Origin: Naematelia aurantialba
Taxonomy: Eukaryota > Basidiomycota > Tremellomycetes > Tremellales > Naemateliaceae
Length of the DNA stretch: 64,000 nt
Assembly: GCA_021527695.1 (NCBI GenBank)
Contig: JAKFAO010000005.1
Coordinates: 372,001-436,000, forward strand
Reading direction: 5' to 3'
Shown here: positions 27,012 through 38,221 of the stretch, piece by piece
How positions within the stretch are numbered: the first letter of the stretch is position 1
Layout of the letters: the number at the start of each line of letters is the position of its first letter
Made by a program: the position numbers and the translations under genes
The notes under the pieces: generated by a model
Seen by the model: the letters and a program-made list of their open reading frames with translations, nothing else
Databases searched by the model: none
What the model was told of the DNA's origin: nothing

Positions 27012-29098
27012 ATGGCGATGAGAGATGCCGGCGAGTCGGCTTGTCTGCCTGTTGCCAGTGTACTGACGCCGCTCAGCAATCACGATCGGGCCGTTCAAGC
27101 CTTCGTACGTTACAGTTCTCGACCGTCTACATCCTACGTCCTTCCTACGCCCTACGCCAACATCCCGGCCATATACCCCTCCAGTCGTACATCCCTACAG
27201 CCCACGCCTTTAGCCCTTCCCGTTAGTGCGCGGGGAACTAGGCGCTCAAGCACGGTATCGACGCTCCCCCTACTCCACAGACCACGTCATCTGTCTGACC
27301 TCTGACTTACTTCTCCCCACAGACGACCAGGCTACGGTCCAGTCCTCTCCTACCTCCAGGCAGCGCAGCTCGAGACACCGCTCCGTATCCACCCGCTGCT
27401 GAATATTCGTACTTGGGACCCGAAGCCTTATGCAAAGTACCTCGCGTGGAACTGCATCGAGGTGAGTACCCGCCTTTGCCTCCCCAGGTGAGGCTCTCGA
27501 GGGCGCAGGTGCGATCAGGGGGAACAGGAGAGAGAATCGGATTAAGAAGACGTCACAGACAGGCGCGGCGCAGCGAACTCTCACCATAGTCATGGAGCGA
27601 GGTGAGAGTGGTGCTGACTCGAGCAGCACCCAATGTTCGCTGCAATCTGGGTAGACTACGATGGTGAGCTGATCTTACCTGCTGCGCGAGAGAGCTGATC
27701 CCACCTTCCGCGGGAGACCGACGCTGATGTCCGGTAGATACCGAAACGGTGAGATGCCTTGTCTGGCCATCGTGTGCGCCAGGACAGAGGCATGGAATAC
27801 ATACTGATCAGATGCTCTCCTTCGCTCTTATTAGGAATGTAAGCTTCGCCCCGCTTCTCTCTCCACTGCTTCCAGCCGTCCTCATGCCATCTTCCGTCCT
27901 CTCAGCCACTGGCGTCTCAGAATCTCGAGCTAACACGAAACACTAGGGATCAAAGAACGTGGTCAGCCAGCTACGTCGCCGATCGTAGAGGAGCTCAATC
28001 TGGGACACGTCGAGACTGGCTGGAGCGTGCGCGTGCGTAATCGAATGGTGCGTGGCAGTCGTCGTCTCATCCTCATCCTCATCCTCATCCTCATCCTCAT
28101 CCTCATCCTCATCCTCATCCTCTCATCCTCTCATCCTCTCATCCTCTCATCCTCTCATCCTCTCATCCTCTCATCCTCTCATCCTCTCATCCTCTCATCC
28201 TCTCATTCCCATCCGGTGCTAAGTTCCACTACTTGATGGCGACTTCTGACGCGCGACGCAGGGCATCACTTGGTGAGTCTTGGGCCGGGTGAGTTGTTGA
28301 CGCGAAGCGAGGACGTCTTGTTTGCAATGTACGCCAAGTCTCTCATATCAGCGAGAGTGGACATCGACTGACGCCAGTAGATATGATTTTTTCGCTTCTC
28401 CTCGTGAGCGATTCTCATTCTCATTCTCATTCTCATTCCAATTTCCCCTGTTCTGGCTCTGAGCTTTCGCCACTCGTCCGTTGGGCATCTCGCTCACGCC
28501 TGCAGTCTACGTCGACGAACTGGGAGAAATGCGTCAGTCCGGTTCCTTGTCTTCATCTCGACGCTATGCTGATACCGATGAGCGTAGACCCCCGTGCGGT
28601 CCGGATCAGTCAGTCTAGCCGCCCCTCCCACCCTGTCATATCTGCACGTTGGCATGATGTAGTCGCTGAGCGGCCGCAGTGGAACAGCAGTACTTTGAGA
28701 AACGACGGATGGGCTTCTTCGACCTGATGGAGGGATACCGCAAATCGGATGCCCTTGTACGTCGATCTCTGGTCCACTCCGTGCGCCTTCTCTTGCTGCT
28801 GCCCCTTTGCCCGTTCTTGCTGCTGCTTCCATCTCACAATCACCACTTCCAAGGCAATCGCCGAGCCGGTAGACCACGGGCCGCAGACTCAGAGAGAGTG
28901 GAAACGCGACAGAGAAACCCGGCTCGGCAGACACCGCAGCGTTGACGGCTGCACAAGCCAGACAAATAGCTGACTAGACAGCTCGGCATGACGTACTTTG
29001 ATGGGATTCACAATGATCCAGAATCGGTCGCTAGGCTCAAGGCAAAGTACAACTTCCACAGCGCCAACTTGCTACTACTGCGGCTCGGGTCGTGTTGA
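27012..29098 (+). CDS. Multi-exon protein of unknown function, possibly mitochondrial
   Basis: A chain of small exons is visible but not fully solved. The N-terminus from 27012 is Ser/Arg/Leu-rich with few acidic residues (RGTRRSSTVSTLPLLHRPR), like a mitochondrial presequence. Exons include about 27340-27461 (YGPVLSYLQAAQLETPLRI, DPKPYAKYLAWNCIE), 27627-27663 (HPMFAAIWVDYD), an 11-nt microexon 27738-27748, 27812-27838 (MLSFALIRN), a block from about 27947 (SPIVEELNLGHVETGWSVR), one at about 28505 (VYVDELGEM), 28680-28757 (EQQYFEKRRMGFFDLMEGYR) and a last one ending TYFDGIHNDPESVARLKAKY with a stop at 29096-29098. Two joins (after 27838 and around 28270) do not resolve in phase, so the full protein is not given. 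No family recognised. Confidence 0.45.
28060..28206 (+). repeat. Intronic (TCATCC)n and (TCATCCTC)n repeats
   Basis: About nine TCATCC hexamers are followed by about eleven TCATCCTC octamers. They lie in what appears to be an intron of the plus-strand gene at 27012-29098, directly after a donor-like GTGCGT. Confidence 0.85.
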
Positions 29099-29512
29099 TG
29101 GCCATGCCGGTGCGTTGGAGCTGGCGGAGAGTCGAGGTGAGAGTCGGGTGGAGTGAGAGTCGAGATGAGGGTCGGGGGGAGTTCAGAGTCGGGTGAAGTC
29201 GAATCACCGGACTCTCAGCCAGCACTTTATCAGACCAGACCGTGATCCGGTCGGACAAGTCCAGCGGACCTTCCGTCTCACAGTGATGTTGGGAGCCAAG
29301 AGCAGACGAAGGATAGGAGTAAGGATGGCATAGGGGTGGGGAACAGTTCGAGTTGAATCCAGGATCAGTCGTTGTCAGTTGTGCATCTTGGTGTTTCCCG
29401 TGTGTATCCTCGTACATAACTCTAGGAATCGTAACATGGTACCGTAACATTATACAAGTCCACGTCTCCACTAGCCGCCGACAAGCACCAGCGGAAGGAA
29501 TGGGTGGACGGC
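29099..29512. other. Intergenic region between convergent genes
   Basis: About 410 bp. A GAGAGTCG(A/G)G motif recurs several times at about 29130-29195. No gene seen. Confidence 0.4.
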
Positions 29513-30473
29513 TCACGCCGACACTGCTGGAGTCCCCGCCGCTGCAAGCAGCCTCTCTCGCTCCTTCTCCAGCCGCTCGCGCTTGCCACGAAGCATGACG
29601 ACTTTGCGCCTCTGCCCCACGCTGAGCTCCTTCATCTCGAGGTGCGCGATCCTGCTCGGGGGAGGGATTTCTCCTGCTCCTCCCACTCCTGCTGCTGCTC
29701 CGACTCCGGTTTGGCCATACCCTTCTCCCGTCGTCCATGTCGCTGCTCCGCAGTCCTGCATGGAGTCTCCTCCGGTCCCAGTAAGCGGGCCGTCACCTCT
29801 CCCGGCAGATACGGACCCGGACCCGGACACGGACACGGATACCCCGCCGCGCGGGAGCCGCGCAGCAGCCAACAGCGCGAGCCGCTCGGTGAGCCGCTCG
29901 ACCCGGCCGGACTGCGAGTCGACGAGCCCCTCGGCTTTGGTGATCAGCGCGTCGATCTGCGGGGCCAGGGCGGACGACAGCGCCGCGCTGTGGGACTGGA
30001 TGGTCGGGTGGGGGAGGAGGAGGTAGTGCTGCGGTGGGTCAGTGCGTGTCCTGGTGGTCTGTGTACGTGGCGAGGCATAGAGACTCTCTGGGTTGTTGGT
30101 ATATATGAACGGGAGAAGTGGCGGAAGGGGAGGCGTGCAGCCAAGGTAGAGGGAGAGGGATTTTCAGGAGATGGAGAGGAAGAGAAGTGGGATGAGAAGA
30201 GAAGGAGAAGGAAGAGAAAGAGAATGAGAAGGAGAAGGAGAAGGAGAATGAGAAGGAGAAGGAAACAGAGGATACAACACCCACATGCTTGTTCCGCAAC
30301 ACCTTGGTCAAGCGCGGCAAGTCCCTCGTGCCCGGCTCGAGCGCGGCGATGCCCCCCTGGAGCGTCCGACTGCAGCCCTCTGTCGCGCTGATGCATTCTT
30401 CGAGGTGGGAGAGAAAGTCGGATTGCGGTGGGAGGGCGAGGGGGACATGTGAGTGCGACTCGCGGGTTGACAT
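29513..30473 (-). CDS. SPC19: DASH/Dam1 complex subunit SPC19
   Basis: Two exons, 30285-30473 and 29513-30028, join in phase 0 and give about 234 residues. SPC19 is part of the DASH ring that couples kinetochores to microtubule ends. The N-terminal helix DFLSHLEECISATEGCSRTL, the block DLPRLTKVLRNKHHYLLLP (joined across the intron, matching the family's DLPRL...RHFELVPEPT), and the following helix SALAPQIDALITKAEGLVDS with RVERLTERLALL are characteristic. A Gly/Ser/Val-rich linker of about 45 residues leads to a final Lys/Arg/Glu helix (RRKVVMLRGKRERLEKERE). The intron (30029-30284, about 256 nt) is unusually long and filled with GAGAAG/GAAGGA units, which are pyrimidine-rich on the coding strand. 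Confidence 0.85.
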
Positions 30474-31899
30474 GGAGTGTGCACGCGTGGTGTGGATGTT
30501 GAGGGTGTCGATGTTGAGGTGTCGATGTTGAGGTGTCGATGTTGAAGGATGCTGGAATCGAAGCACAGTGTCACTGGCCAACAAGGCAACAACTAGATAA
30601 CCCGGCAATACCACAAGATGGCAGGGAAACGGGCCGCGAACGCTGTCGATGATACTTGGTACGTGGTACTGGGATACAGAGCGGCGAGTCGCGGTGGTCG
30701 AGCGCACGAGAGACAGACTGGCAGGCGAGTAGGCGAGAGCAGCTGTGCGTCGATGAAACACGATGGCTACTCGATTATGTCTGTCACCGTCACGACTCAA
30801 AAGACTATTTTCTGTAACGGCGACGACACGAAACATTCATGCAGACGCTCGACCTCCACCGCGCGTGAGCAGCAATAGATGGGTGTAAAGCCGCGTCACA
30901 GCGTCTATATCGATTGATGGCTGCATCGTGCATCCTCGTCTTCATCGTATCTGGACCAGCAGTCACGACCATCCAAAACATTCATACTGCTACTCGGACT
31001 GATATGAGGACAGCACGCCAGCTTCATGCCAAGTGAACTGGACGCGTGCTCCATGCCCGCGCTGGCTTCTCGGAGTCAGGCTCAGTCCAGACACTGCTCT
31101 GTCGGTTCCCGCCCGAGCTTGGCCACGCAGTCACTGCGTCGGCATCCAAGTACCTTGGCATAGAGTACAAGCTCTGGCAGCCGACTCTGTCCGAGACGAA
31201 GACACTCCCCGCAGCGACCGACCGGCCAAGACGACTTGCTCTAAACTCACTCGAACGCGTCGTCGCGACGCGTCCGCCTGTCGCCCTGGAACGCGTATTG
31301 CGTAAATTACCGCTTTTAGCCAAAAACCAACCCACACCCCATACAATAGACGATCAACAACTGCGCTTCTCTCCAGACCTCGACTGGGCAGTCCAGCCTC
31401 GATGTTGGTAGCCTCGGCTGGTTATGCATGCATGCACCAGCGTCCCTTGCTTGCTCCTGCAGGTCTTCTTGGTGCTGCCCTGCAGCAGCTACGGCTCTAG
31501 CCGCCCAGAGTAGCCACAGTAGTGGCCAAGAATGGAATACGGCATAGGGATCTCGACCGAGCATAACTCTAGTTTGTGTCCTCGCCGTCACTTGTTTATG
31601 TCGTTCTCGACCTTTGGCCCATCAGACGTTGCATTTCACACACCTCGACATTGGCTCGTGTCCACAGCCACAGCTTGCATCTCCGTCTTGCATCCATCTG
31701 GCATCGACAGTGCATAGTGCATAGTACACGAGTACACGCAGGCAGCACGACTAGACCACTCTCTGCTCTCCAGTCTTGGTAGAACTCGGCTTCGACGCGG
31801 GTCGTCGGCAGTCGCGACAGGCCAGCGGCCACCCCATCCACACCTATCAGGCTCGCATCGACGCATCGCACTGCACCAAGAACATCACAGCTCAACTAG
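30474..31899. other. Intergenic region, 1.4 kb, no supported gene
   Basis: Lies between the divergent starts of SPC19 and the Cys-motif gene. A (GTCGATGTTGAGGT) repeat occurs at about 30506-30545. A plus-strand frame at 31046-31411 and minus-strand frames over it have no recognisable domain or splice support. Confidence 0.4.
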
Positions 31900-34025
31900 A
31901 TGCCAGTGCCCACCCCTCGTCAATACACCAACGAGCACGAGCACGAGCACCACCACGGCTCTCAGCACGCCCACTCGCACACCATCGCATACAACCAGAC
32001 GAGCAGCACGACGGTCCCACTCGCCCCGGCGCACCCCAACGTCCCGCACGCGCCTCGGCGAGCGGCTGCGTTCGCGCCCGTCACGCCGCCCAAGGCGCAC
32101 GCGCACGGCGGCGAGATGAGCGACTCGACGTCGTCGCCGTCGCCCCCGCGCGGGAGGTGTTTCTGTGGCCGCGACCTGCTGGCTGCAAATACGAGCATCT
32201 ACTGTTCAGTCGGTACGTCGGTGGTTGCTTGATCGATCCTGCCCATGCTTCTGTGCTGCTTCTGTCCTCCGCTTCCGCCTCTCCCCTCCCGTCATCAGTC
32301 CCGTTCTGTATATGATCTGATGGCTGCTTAGACTGTGCACGATCCGATGCCTTCTCGTCGCTATGCTTTAAGCCGGCGCCGACGTCGCCGCCGACCTATG
32401 CGCCTCTGTCGCGCAACCCATCCGTCTCGTCCATATTCAGCACCATGAGCACGTCGTCCACCGACTCGGACTGGCAGGCCTCGCATTATCGCCGTCTTGC
32501 ACGCGCCGACGAACGCAAAGAGGAGAGGGAGCGCCGCCGCCGCCGCCGCGCAGCAGGCAGCACCGCGTCGTCCAATGTCCCTGATCTCGTCCATTCTCAC
32601 TCCCACCAGTCGCAATCGCACTATGCGGGCGGGTCACATTCGCGCAACCCATCGACCGCGTCGTCCGTCTCTTCCACGGGATGGAGCGCGGGTGGGTTGT
32701 CGAGAAACCCGTCGTCGGCCAGTACGGCTTCGTCCGCCTCGCGCAGGGTGCGCGTCGACGCTGTCATCATGGAAGACGTGGACGAGGGCGACGACGACGA
32801 AGAGATGCTCGATGACACGGCGCTGCCGATCGCCCCGGTGCAGCGGTACCACCACATGCAGCCGCAGCCGCAACCGCACCAGCCAAGGCGCCGGGGCGGC
32901 GCCACGGGGCCCAGCAGTAAAGTGTCCAGCAGCAAGGTGTTTGATGGGATAGGCATGGGCAAGGATATGCGCGATGTCCTGGAAGAGATCATCCAGATGG
33001 AGCAGGGCTTCCAGGTCGACGACGAAGACGCGGCCGCCACGCCGTCCACCTCAGCGCTCGCCGGTGTCGCGCCGGCAGCTGGCGCCGGACTGCTCTCGGC
33101 CCAACTGCCGCTGCGAGCGCAGGCGCCGAGAACGCCACCGATCGGGGCGGACTCGCGACGCCGTTCATCAGTAGGCGTCCCAAACGCCCCAGGCCGGGCG
33201 CAGCCGTACCCGCGCCGCGCGCGGCCGCCCTCCTTGATGGGCCTGCACCAGTCGTCTCTCTCCGAATCGCATACCGCACTCTACCTCGCCACTGCGTCAC
33301 CCTCGACCTCGGCCTCCAACTCGCGCCGCAGCGCGTCGCCAAAGCTCCAAACCCGTCGGTCGATCACGTTTGACCCGGCAGCGGTGGAGGCGCTCGTGCC
33401 GCCCGGACTGGGGCGGTACGACTCGCCCAACGTCACGCCCTCGAGGCGGAGGTTTGCGAACCCCGCGGTGACGCCGCTCCATCCAGCCATCACGGGCTGG
33501 CGCTTTCCCTCGACCCCGTCGCGTCCGGCCCAGTCCCAGCCAGCCCACCCGGAGACGGTATCGTCCATAGCGGCATCGTCGTCGTCCTTGTCAGAGAATT
33601 ACGACATGGCTGCCAGCGCAGCGGCGGCAATGACCACGCCAGTCCAGGCCTCGGACGCAGCTATGGACGCAGGCGGGCTGGCCGGTCCGCACCTGCTTTG
33701 GCCGGACATTCGACCGCCGCCACTCGCACCGGCGCTCTTCCCTTCGAGCCCGGGCACCGCCACGCCAATCTCGATGGGCCTCCGCCTCGGTTCCATGCTC
33801 GGTCTGAGCTCAGGGTCAGACGAGGCGATGGACCTCGATGATGTGGATGTTGATGGGGATGTGGATGTGGATGTGGATGTGGATGCGGATGTGGATGTGG
33901 ATGTTGATGTGGATGAGGGGGAGGGCGAGAGGGAGGGGGCGGGGAGTAGGAATGGGAGGAGCAGGACGGGGTATCTTCCTGTTTTTCTCGAGGCCGAGGG
34001 GTTCCGGGATCGATGGGCGATCTGA
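31900..34025 (+). CDS. Long disordered protein with N-terminal Cys zinc-binding-like motif
   Basis: Two exons, 31900-32212 and 32332-34025, join in phase 1 and give about 668 residues. The join creates the motif CFCGRDLLAANTSIYCSVDC followed by ARSDAFSSLCFKP, with Cys at spacing C-x-C...C-x3-C. This resembles the short Cys motif of fungal ECL1-like lifespan factors and related unnamed basidiomycete proteins; zinc binding is inference. The N-terminus is His-rich (EHEHEHHHGSQHAHSH). Downstream is a basic helix (ADERKEERERRRRRR), repeated SRNPS blocks, a conserved-looking KDMRDVLEEIIQMEQGF helix, and Ser/Pro/Ala-rich sequence. Near the C-terminus is an Asp-Val dipeptide array (about 33835-33920), then a short hydrophobic/charged end. 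Confidence 0.7.
33835..33922 (+). repeat. Coding (GATGTG)n repeat
   Basis: A hexanucleotide GATGTG/GATGTT/GATGCG array inside the preceding gene encodes about 14 Asp-Val pairs. The reading frame is kept and the repeat is interrupted by GGG and GCG codons. Confidence 0.85.
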
Positions 34026-35261
34026 GACGAGCGCAGTAGCCGCGGCTACGCTGGACACGACCCTTCGTGACACCTACGCTGGACGACACCCTTCGTGACA
34101 CCTACACTGGACGACACCCTTCCCTCATGTTTACACGCTACGACAGCCCACGACTGCACTGTACACTACGCCTTGGACGTTTACACACTGCGCACGACAC
34201 CTGCGACGCGAGGCGTGTCTCGCACCAGCGCATTTCACGACATCAGTCACGACATCAGTCACGACATCAGTCACGATCTCCGACACATAAAACTGGAAAA
34301 GCAAAAACTAGAACAGCACAACTAGACGCAAAGAGTCGCTCTTCGCTTGGACCGAGCGCCGGCTGCTGGCGGCCAGTACTCGACTGGCGAAGATCAAAAC
34401 AGCAACCAGAAGATCACACAACAACCAGCAAAGATCAAAAAGCAACCAGCAAAGAGCAAATCAGTAACCAGCAAAGAGCAAGGAGCGAAACTGCCGACAA
34501 CAGTCAGCGAGAGCCTCAACAGCCAGCGACACCTTAGCTAGCAGCTCGACACGGCTCAGGAATCGTCGGTGGCCCTGGCGGTCCCGACCTTGTTTCGCGA
34601 CATTGCGCTTCACGCTCGTCGGATCTGCGATCCTCGATCCGCCGCTGCGCACGCACCCATATCGCCTAGACATTTCGCGCTGGCCGCTGGTGCTGGTGCT
34701 GTGGCCGCATGCCGTCCTTGCACGAGTTATTATGTCCTGCACGAGTTATCATGTCCTGCACATATTCTGCACGAGTTATCATGTCCGCACGACCTACCAT
34801 TGTACGTACTCATAGACGAAAAGATATCCAGCGGCGACAGCGCCCGTCTGGAGCCGATCATCACGTTCTGGCGCCCATCATCACTTTCTGGCGCCCATCG
34901 TTCACCGATCGCCCGTCGTTCATCGCCCATCTTCACCTTGATCCGGATCATCGTTCGTCGCGCTCAGCGTCATTGTCATTGTCATCTCATTGGACTGGTT
35001 TGTTTCTTGGGCTAAGGCGTGGGCGCTGTGTCTCGTGGCGTCGTGGCGCTATTGCTGCCGCGGTTGTAGAGCCAATGCATATAGTGTATCATATGGGCAT
35101 AGCCAAGATGCAGATGTGGTTGAAACAGGTCGGAGATTTGCCGGAGATACATAACTCATCCACCGTTCCATCGCCGTTCTCTTTCGTACGGTCTGGCACG
35201 GTCGTGTTCTCTTTCGTGCATTCTGGCAATGCTGCGTGGTCAGAGGGAGCTCGCGCCGACG
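34026..35261. other. Intergenic region rich in minisatellites
   Basis: About 1.2 kb with several independent tandem repeats: a 27-28 bp unit with CTACGCTGGACGACACCCTT (34046-34128), CACGACATCAGT x4 (about 34236-34276), CAACCAGCAAAGATCAAAA-like units (about 34385-34490), ATGTCCTGCACGAGTTATC units (about 34725-34790) and TCATCACTTTCTGGCGCCCA units (about 34855-34905). No gene supported. Confidence 0.55.
34046..34128 (+). repeat. 27-28-bp tandem repeat
   Basis: Three copies of a unit containing TGACACCTACGCTGGACGAC, with single-base differences, just 3' of the Cys-motif gene. Confidence 0.8.
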
Positions 35262-37116
35262 ATGCCAAGCGAGCAGCCGCAAGCTGCTGCTGCTGAGGTT
35301 GCCAGGGTCGCGGGTGTCGCGGCCGACGGACACGCTCAAGCAGAGCACGGCAGCGAGGTCGTACTCGACATCGAGACGTTCAAGACTTTTGTCCTCGACC
35401 GTGTTCTTTCTAAAAGTCGGTATTTTGTCCAGCCTTCATCTAGCCTTCCTTCCGGTCTTACTTCCCGTCTCTCGTCCTCGCCCTCGTCTTCTCCTGCAGC
35501 TTTGACGACGGAGACAGCAGACAGAGGACAGAGGACGAGCACGACTCGGTCCACGCACGACTCCAAGCACGACTCCGCACTGACCTCTACAGGCACAGCC
35601 ACAGGCTCCATCTACCTCCTCGGCACGCTGCGAGGCGAGCGGGCGATCGTGCATGTCCAACGCACGATGTTGGTGTCCGACACGGCGGCGGCGCTGCTCC
35701 GTGCGGGTCTCGAGTCGGTCGACGTGTTTCTGGAGAATCGGCCGGTGCGTCTTTCTCGAACTCATCTTGCCCAGGCCGTAGTTTGTCCTTGCAACTCTGG
35801 TTCACTCTTGCCGGCTCGATCTTCCAACTCCTGGCTCGATCTTGCCAATTGATGGCTCGATCTTTCCCAACTCCTGGCTCGTTGTCGCCATTCCTGGCTC
35901 ACTCTTACCCAACCTGGCTCAACGCGTGAAGCAGAGCGAGCACCGCTAAACCCCCACAGTACTTCTCAGCCCACGCTCTCATCTCACGCTCAAGCGGCCC
36001 GTCGACGCCCGACCTCGTCCTCAAAGCCATCTGGCCAGCCACCGAGACGCATATCCGGAAACACACGGTGCAGCCCCGGGTGATGGTCCGTGAGACCCCG
36101 GAGATGTATGAGCGCGTGGTGAAGCCGTACATGGCGTCGTTCCCCCCCGACAGGCTCGAGTGGTGAGTCTTCGCTGTTCCATACTCGACTTTCTTTGTCT
36201 TCGCCCTTGATGCGACACTTTCCCCTTCTTACTGGGTACCCCTTGGAAGGCAGAGGTCCGGCTTCGCTCTCGTGGCGCTCAGAACGGCAGGTCTGCTATC
36301 ATGTCGTCTCGTACCGTTTATCAAGCGTGAAGACTGACAGCACCAGGGTGTACAATATCCTACAAGGCAAGAAAGAGGCAGAGCGCGTGCTGTATCGAGA
36401 CGAGGACGAGCAGCTGGGCTTTGTTATCATTCCCGACCTCAAGTGGGACCAGACCAGCATGTCGGCACTTGTGAGTCCTTCCCGACCTCGTCCCCGGCCC
36501 TCTCGCCCAGTTGTCCTTACCTTGACTACCGTCTTGCCTTGGCTGCAGTCACAAAGCTTACCGATACAAGTACCTGCAAGTGATAGTGCGCACCCGCAGT
36601 ATCCGCTCGTTGCGCGATCTCGACCCAAGTCACCTCCCCCTGCTGCACAGTGTCCGTGAGAAGGTGCACGAGACGGCGCTGCAGCAATTTGGCGTCGAAC
36701 ACGCCAAGCTGCGTTTGTTTGTCCACTACCAGCCGTCCTATTGTACGCCGCAGTCGTCGGACCCTCCACGCGCTGATGATGATGTCTCTAGATCACTTCC
36801 ACGTGCACGTCGTGCATATCGACCACGAACCGATGGCGGGCATGACGGTCGGGCAGGCGCATCTCCTCGATACACTCATCTCCCTTGTACGTACCTGCGT
36901 CCTCTGAGTACCCCAGCTTCACGCTAACAAGTACAGCTCGAGCTGAGTCCCGCGCCACCAGCGCTGAGCATCCTCGCGCGCATGACGTTCACATACGCCC
37001 TGGGAGTGGAACATGAGCTGTACAAGGGGAGACCCGCAGGAGAGGGAGCACAAGGCGAGGCGACGCAGCCTGCCTTGCGCGGCTTTGCAGAGCTGCAGGA
37101 GACCCCCTTGGGCTGA
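35262..37116 (+). CDS. DCS1: Scavenger mRNA-decapping enzyme DcpS (HIT family)
   Basis: Best model: 35262-35400, 35593-35744, 35960-36162, 36347-36470, 36571-36742, 36792-36886 and 36937-37116, about 354 residues, close to yeast Dcs1. DcpS hydrolyses the m7GpppN cap left by 3'-5' mRNA decay. Visible family blocks: FKTFVLDR, SIYLLGTLRGERAIVHVQ, ISRS...PSTPDLVLKAIWPATE, HTVQPRVMVRETPEMY, WVYNILQGKKEAERVLY, GFVIIPDLKWDQ, IRSLRDLDPSHLPLL, and the HIT motif YYHFHVHVVHID. The first intron (35401-35592) has a weak GTGTTC donor and its length is a multiple of three without stops, so a retained form with 64 extra Ser/Thr-rich residues is possible. An upstream in-frame ATG lies at 35229. Confidence 0.92.
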
Positions 37117-37319
37117 TAAGAGCTGGCAGAGGAGATCTCATCTAGCTGAGCATGCCGAGAGGGCATAGGATGGACTGCCAAAGACGATGATCTGTCGTCA
37201 CGGCTGGACTAGCCGTCACTGCCTGGTAATGGGCATGTCATTCCACACTGGATGTCATAGGCCCAAGGTGGTCGCAGACTAGTAGTCGAGTATACAATGC
37301 AATGCAGGCATACTTGTCA

Positions 37320-38042
37320 TCATTCATCCCCGCTCTTCTTCTCCAGCCTCGAAGCGTAGTAGTCTCCAACACGCCTCGTAGCGTATGCCAATAACTCTCT
37401 GCCCTCTGCTGGGTCGCCTGCATCCACGCTTTGCGCCTCGTCATGCTCGGGCGTGTGCTCGCTCTCGTTCCCGTTATCCTGCGGAAACGCCTCGTGCGAA
37501 CCATCGACGACGACCTCGCCCAGTCCCTCGCTCAGCAGGCCGCTGATATCACCTTGGGGCAGCGGCAAGTCCTTGACCAGCTCCATGAGCCCTACTAGCT
37601 CAGCCAGCTCGGCGACCAGTCGAGCTTCGTCGTTCGAGCCAGGCGAAGGGGGGTTGAGCGCCGAGAGCCGATGCAGCTTGGCGAGCGTGGCGCGAGAGAG
37701 GGCGACGGGACGTATCTCTGGTATCGGGGCGGGCAGAGGCTCGACAGGAAGGCCCACGGGGGTCGTTGGGTGAGGGGGGTTCAGGAGGGCGGGGGTGTCG
37801 GCGGCTGGCGATGCGAGATGTGGCTGACGTCGCTGCGTAGATGTAGATGTAGACGTAGACGTAGATGTAGATGTAGATGAAGACGAGGGTATGGCTGTGG
37901 CCGTAGATGTAGAGGTCGGTGACGGTGCGGCCTGTCTGGAATTGCTTCGACGGGCGAGGTGCGACAGGGCGATACGGAGATCGGCGAGTCGGTTCGCGCA
38001 CATGTACCGCGCAGGTGCTGCCGCAGCTTTGAGGGATACCAT
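37320..38042 (-). CDS. Mitochondrial GatC-like amidotransferase subunit
   Basis: Intronless, about 240 residues. The N-terminus (MVSLKAAAAPARYMCANRLA...LARRSNSRQ) has Arg, Ala and Ser and no acidic run, as in mitochondrial presequences. After a (Thr-Ser)n tract and Pro-rich segment comes LSRATLAKLHRLSALNPP...DEARLVAELAELVGLMELVKDLPLPQ, which matches the helical core of GatC, the small subunit of Glu-tRNA(Gln) amidotransferase that helps make Gln-tRNA in organelles. The rest is acidic and ends LLAYATRRVGDYYASRLEKK. Its start faces IWR1 across 179 bp. The GatC assignment rests mainly on the LSR..L.KLH...LNPP pattern. Confidence 0.72.
   Translation of the reverse strand: MVSLKAAAAPARYMCANRLADLRIALSHLARRSNSRQAAPSPTSTSTATAIPSSSSTSTSTSTSTSTSTQRRQPHLASPAADTPALLNPPHPTTPVGLPVEPLPAPIPEIRPVALSRATLAKLHRLSALNPPSPGSNDEARLVAELAELVGLMELVKDLPLPQGDISGLLSEGLGEVVVDGSHEAFPQDNGNESEHTPEHDEAQSVDAGDPAEGRELLAYATRRVGDYYASRLEKKSGDE
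37815..37885. repeat. Coding (GTAGAC/T)n repeat in GatC-like gene
   Basis: A GTAGAT/GTAGAC hexamer repeat that encodes alternating Ser-Thr on the minus strand. Confidence 0.8.
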
Positions 38043-38221
38043 GTCTGCCAGGCCTCTGACTATACGAGGACAAAGACAACAGCAGGACAACCCACCTCAC
38101 CAGCCAGAACTGCGAGGCAACAGCGAAGGCGAAGCGTAAAAAGTCGAGCTCCTCTGTCCTCCACTCGTCATCTCATCTCTCGCCTCCCTTGCTCGACACC
38201 TCTTTGCATCTCCCGCTCGCG
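38043..38221. promoter_or_regulatory. Bidirectional promoter, GatC-like and IWR1
   Basis: Only 179 bp separates two divergent start codons, so both transcripts must start within or very near this spacer. No individual site is claimed. Confidence 0.5.

Noticed and set aside
30700..31420. Possible small gene from the plus-strand frame at 31046-31411
   Set aside because: No conserved pattern, competing frames on both strands, and no intron signals typical of this genome.
34026..34900. Direct repeats that might be a CRISPR array
   Set aside because: Units differ in length and sequence, have no regular unique spacers, and the genome is eukaryotic.
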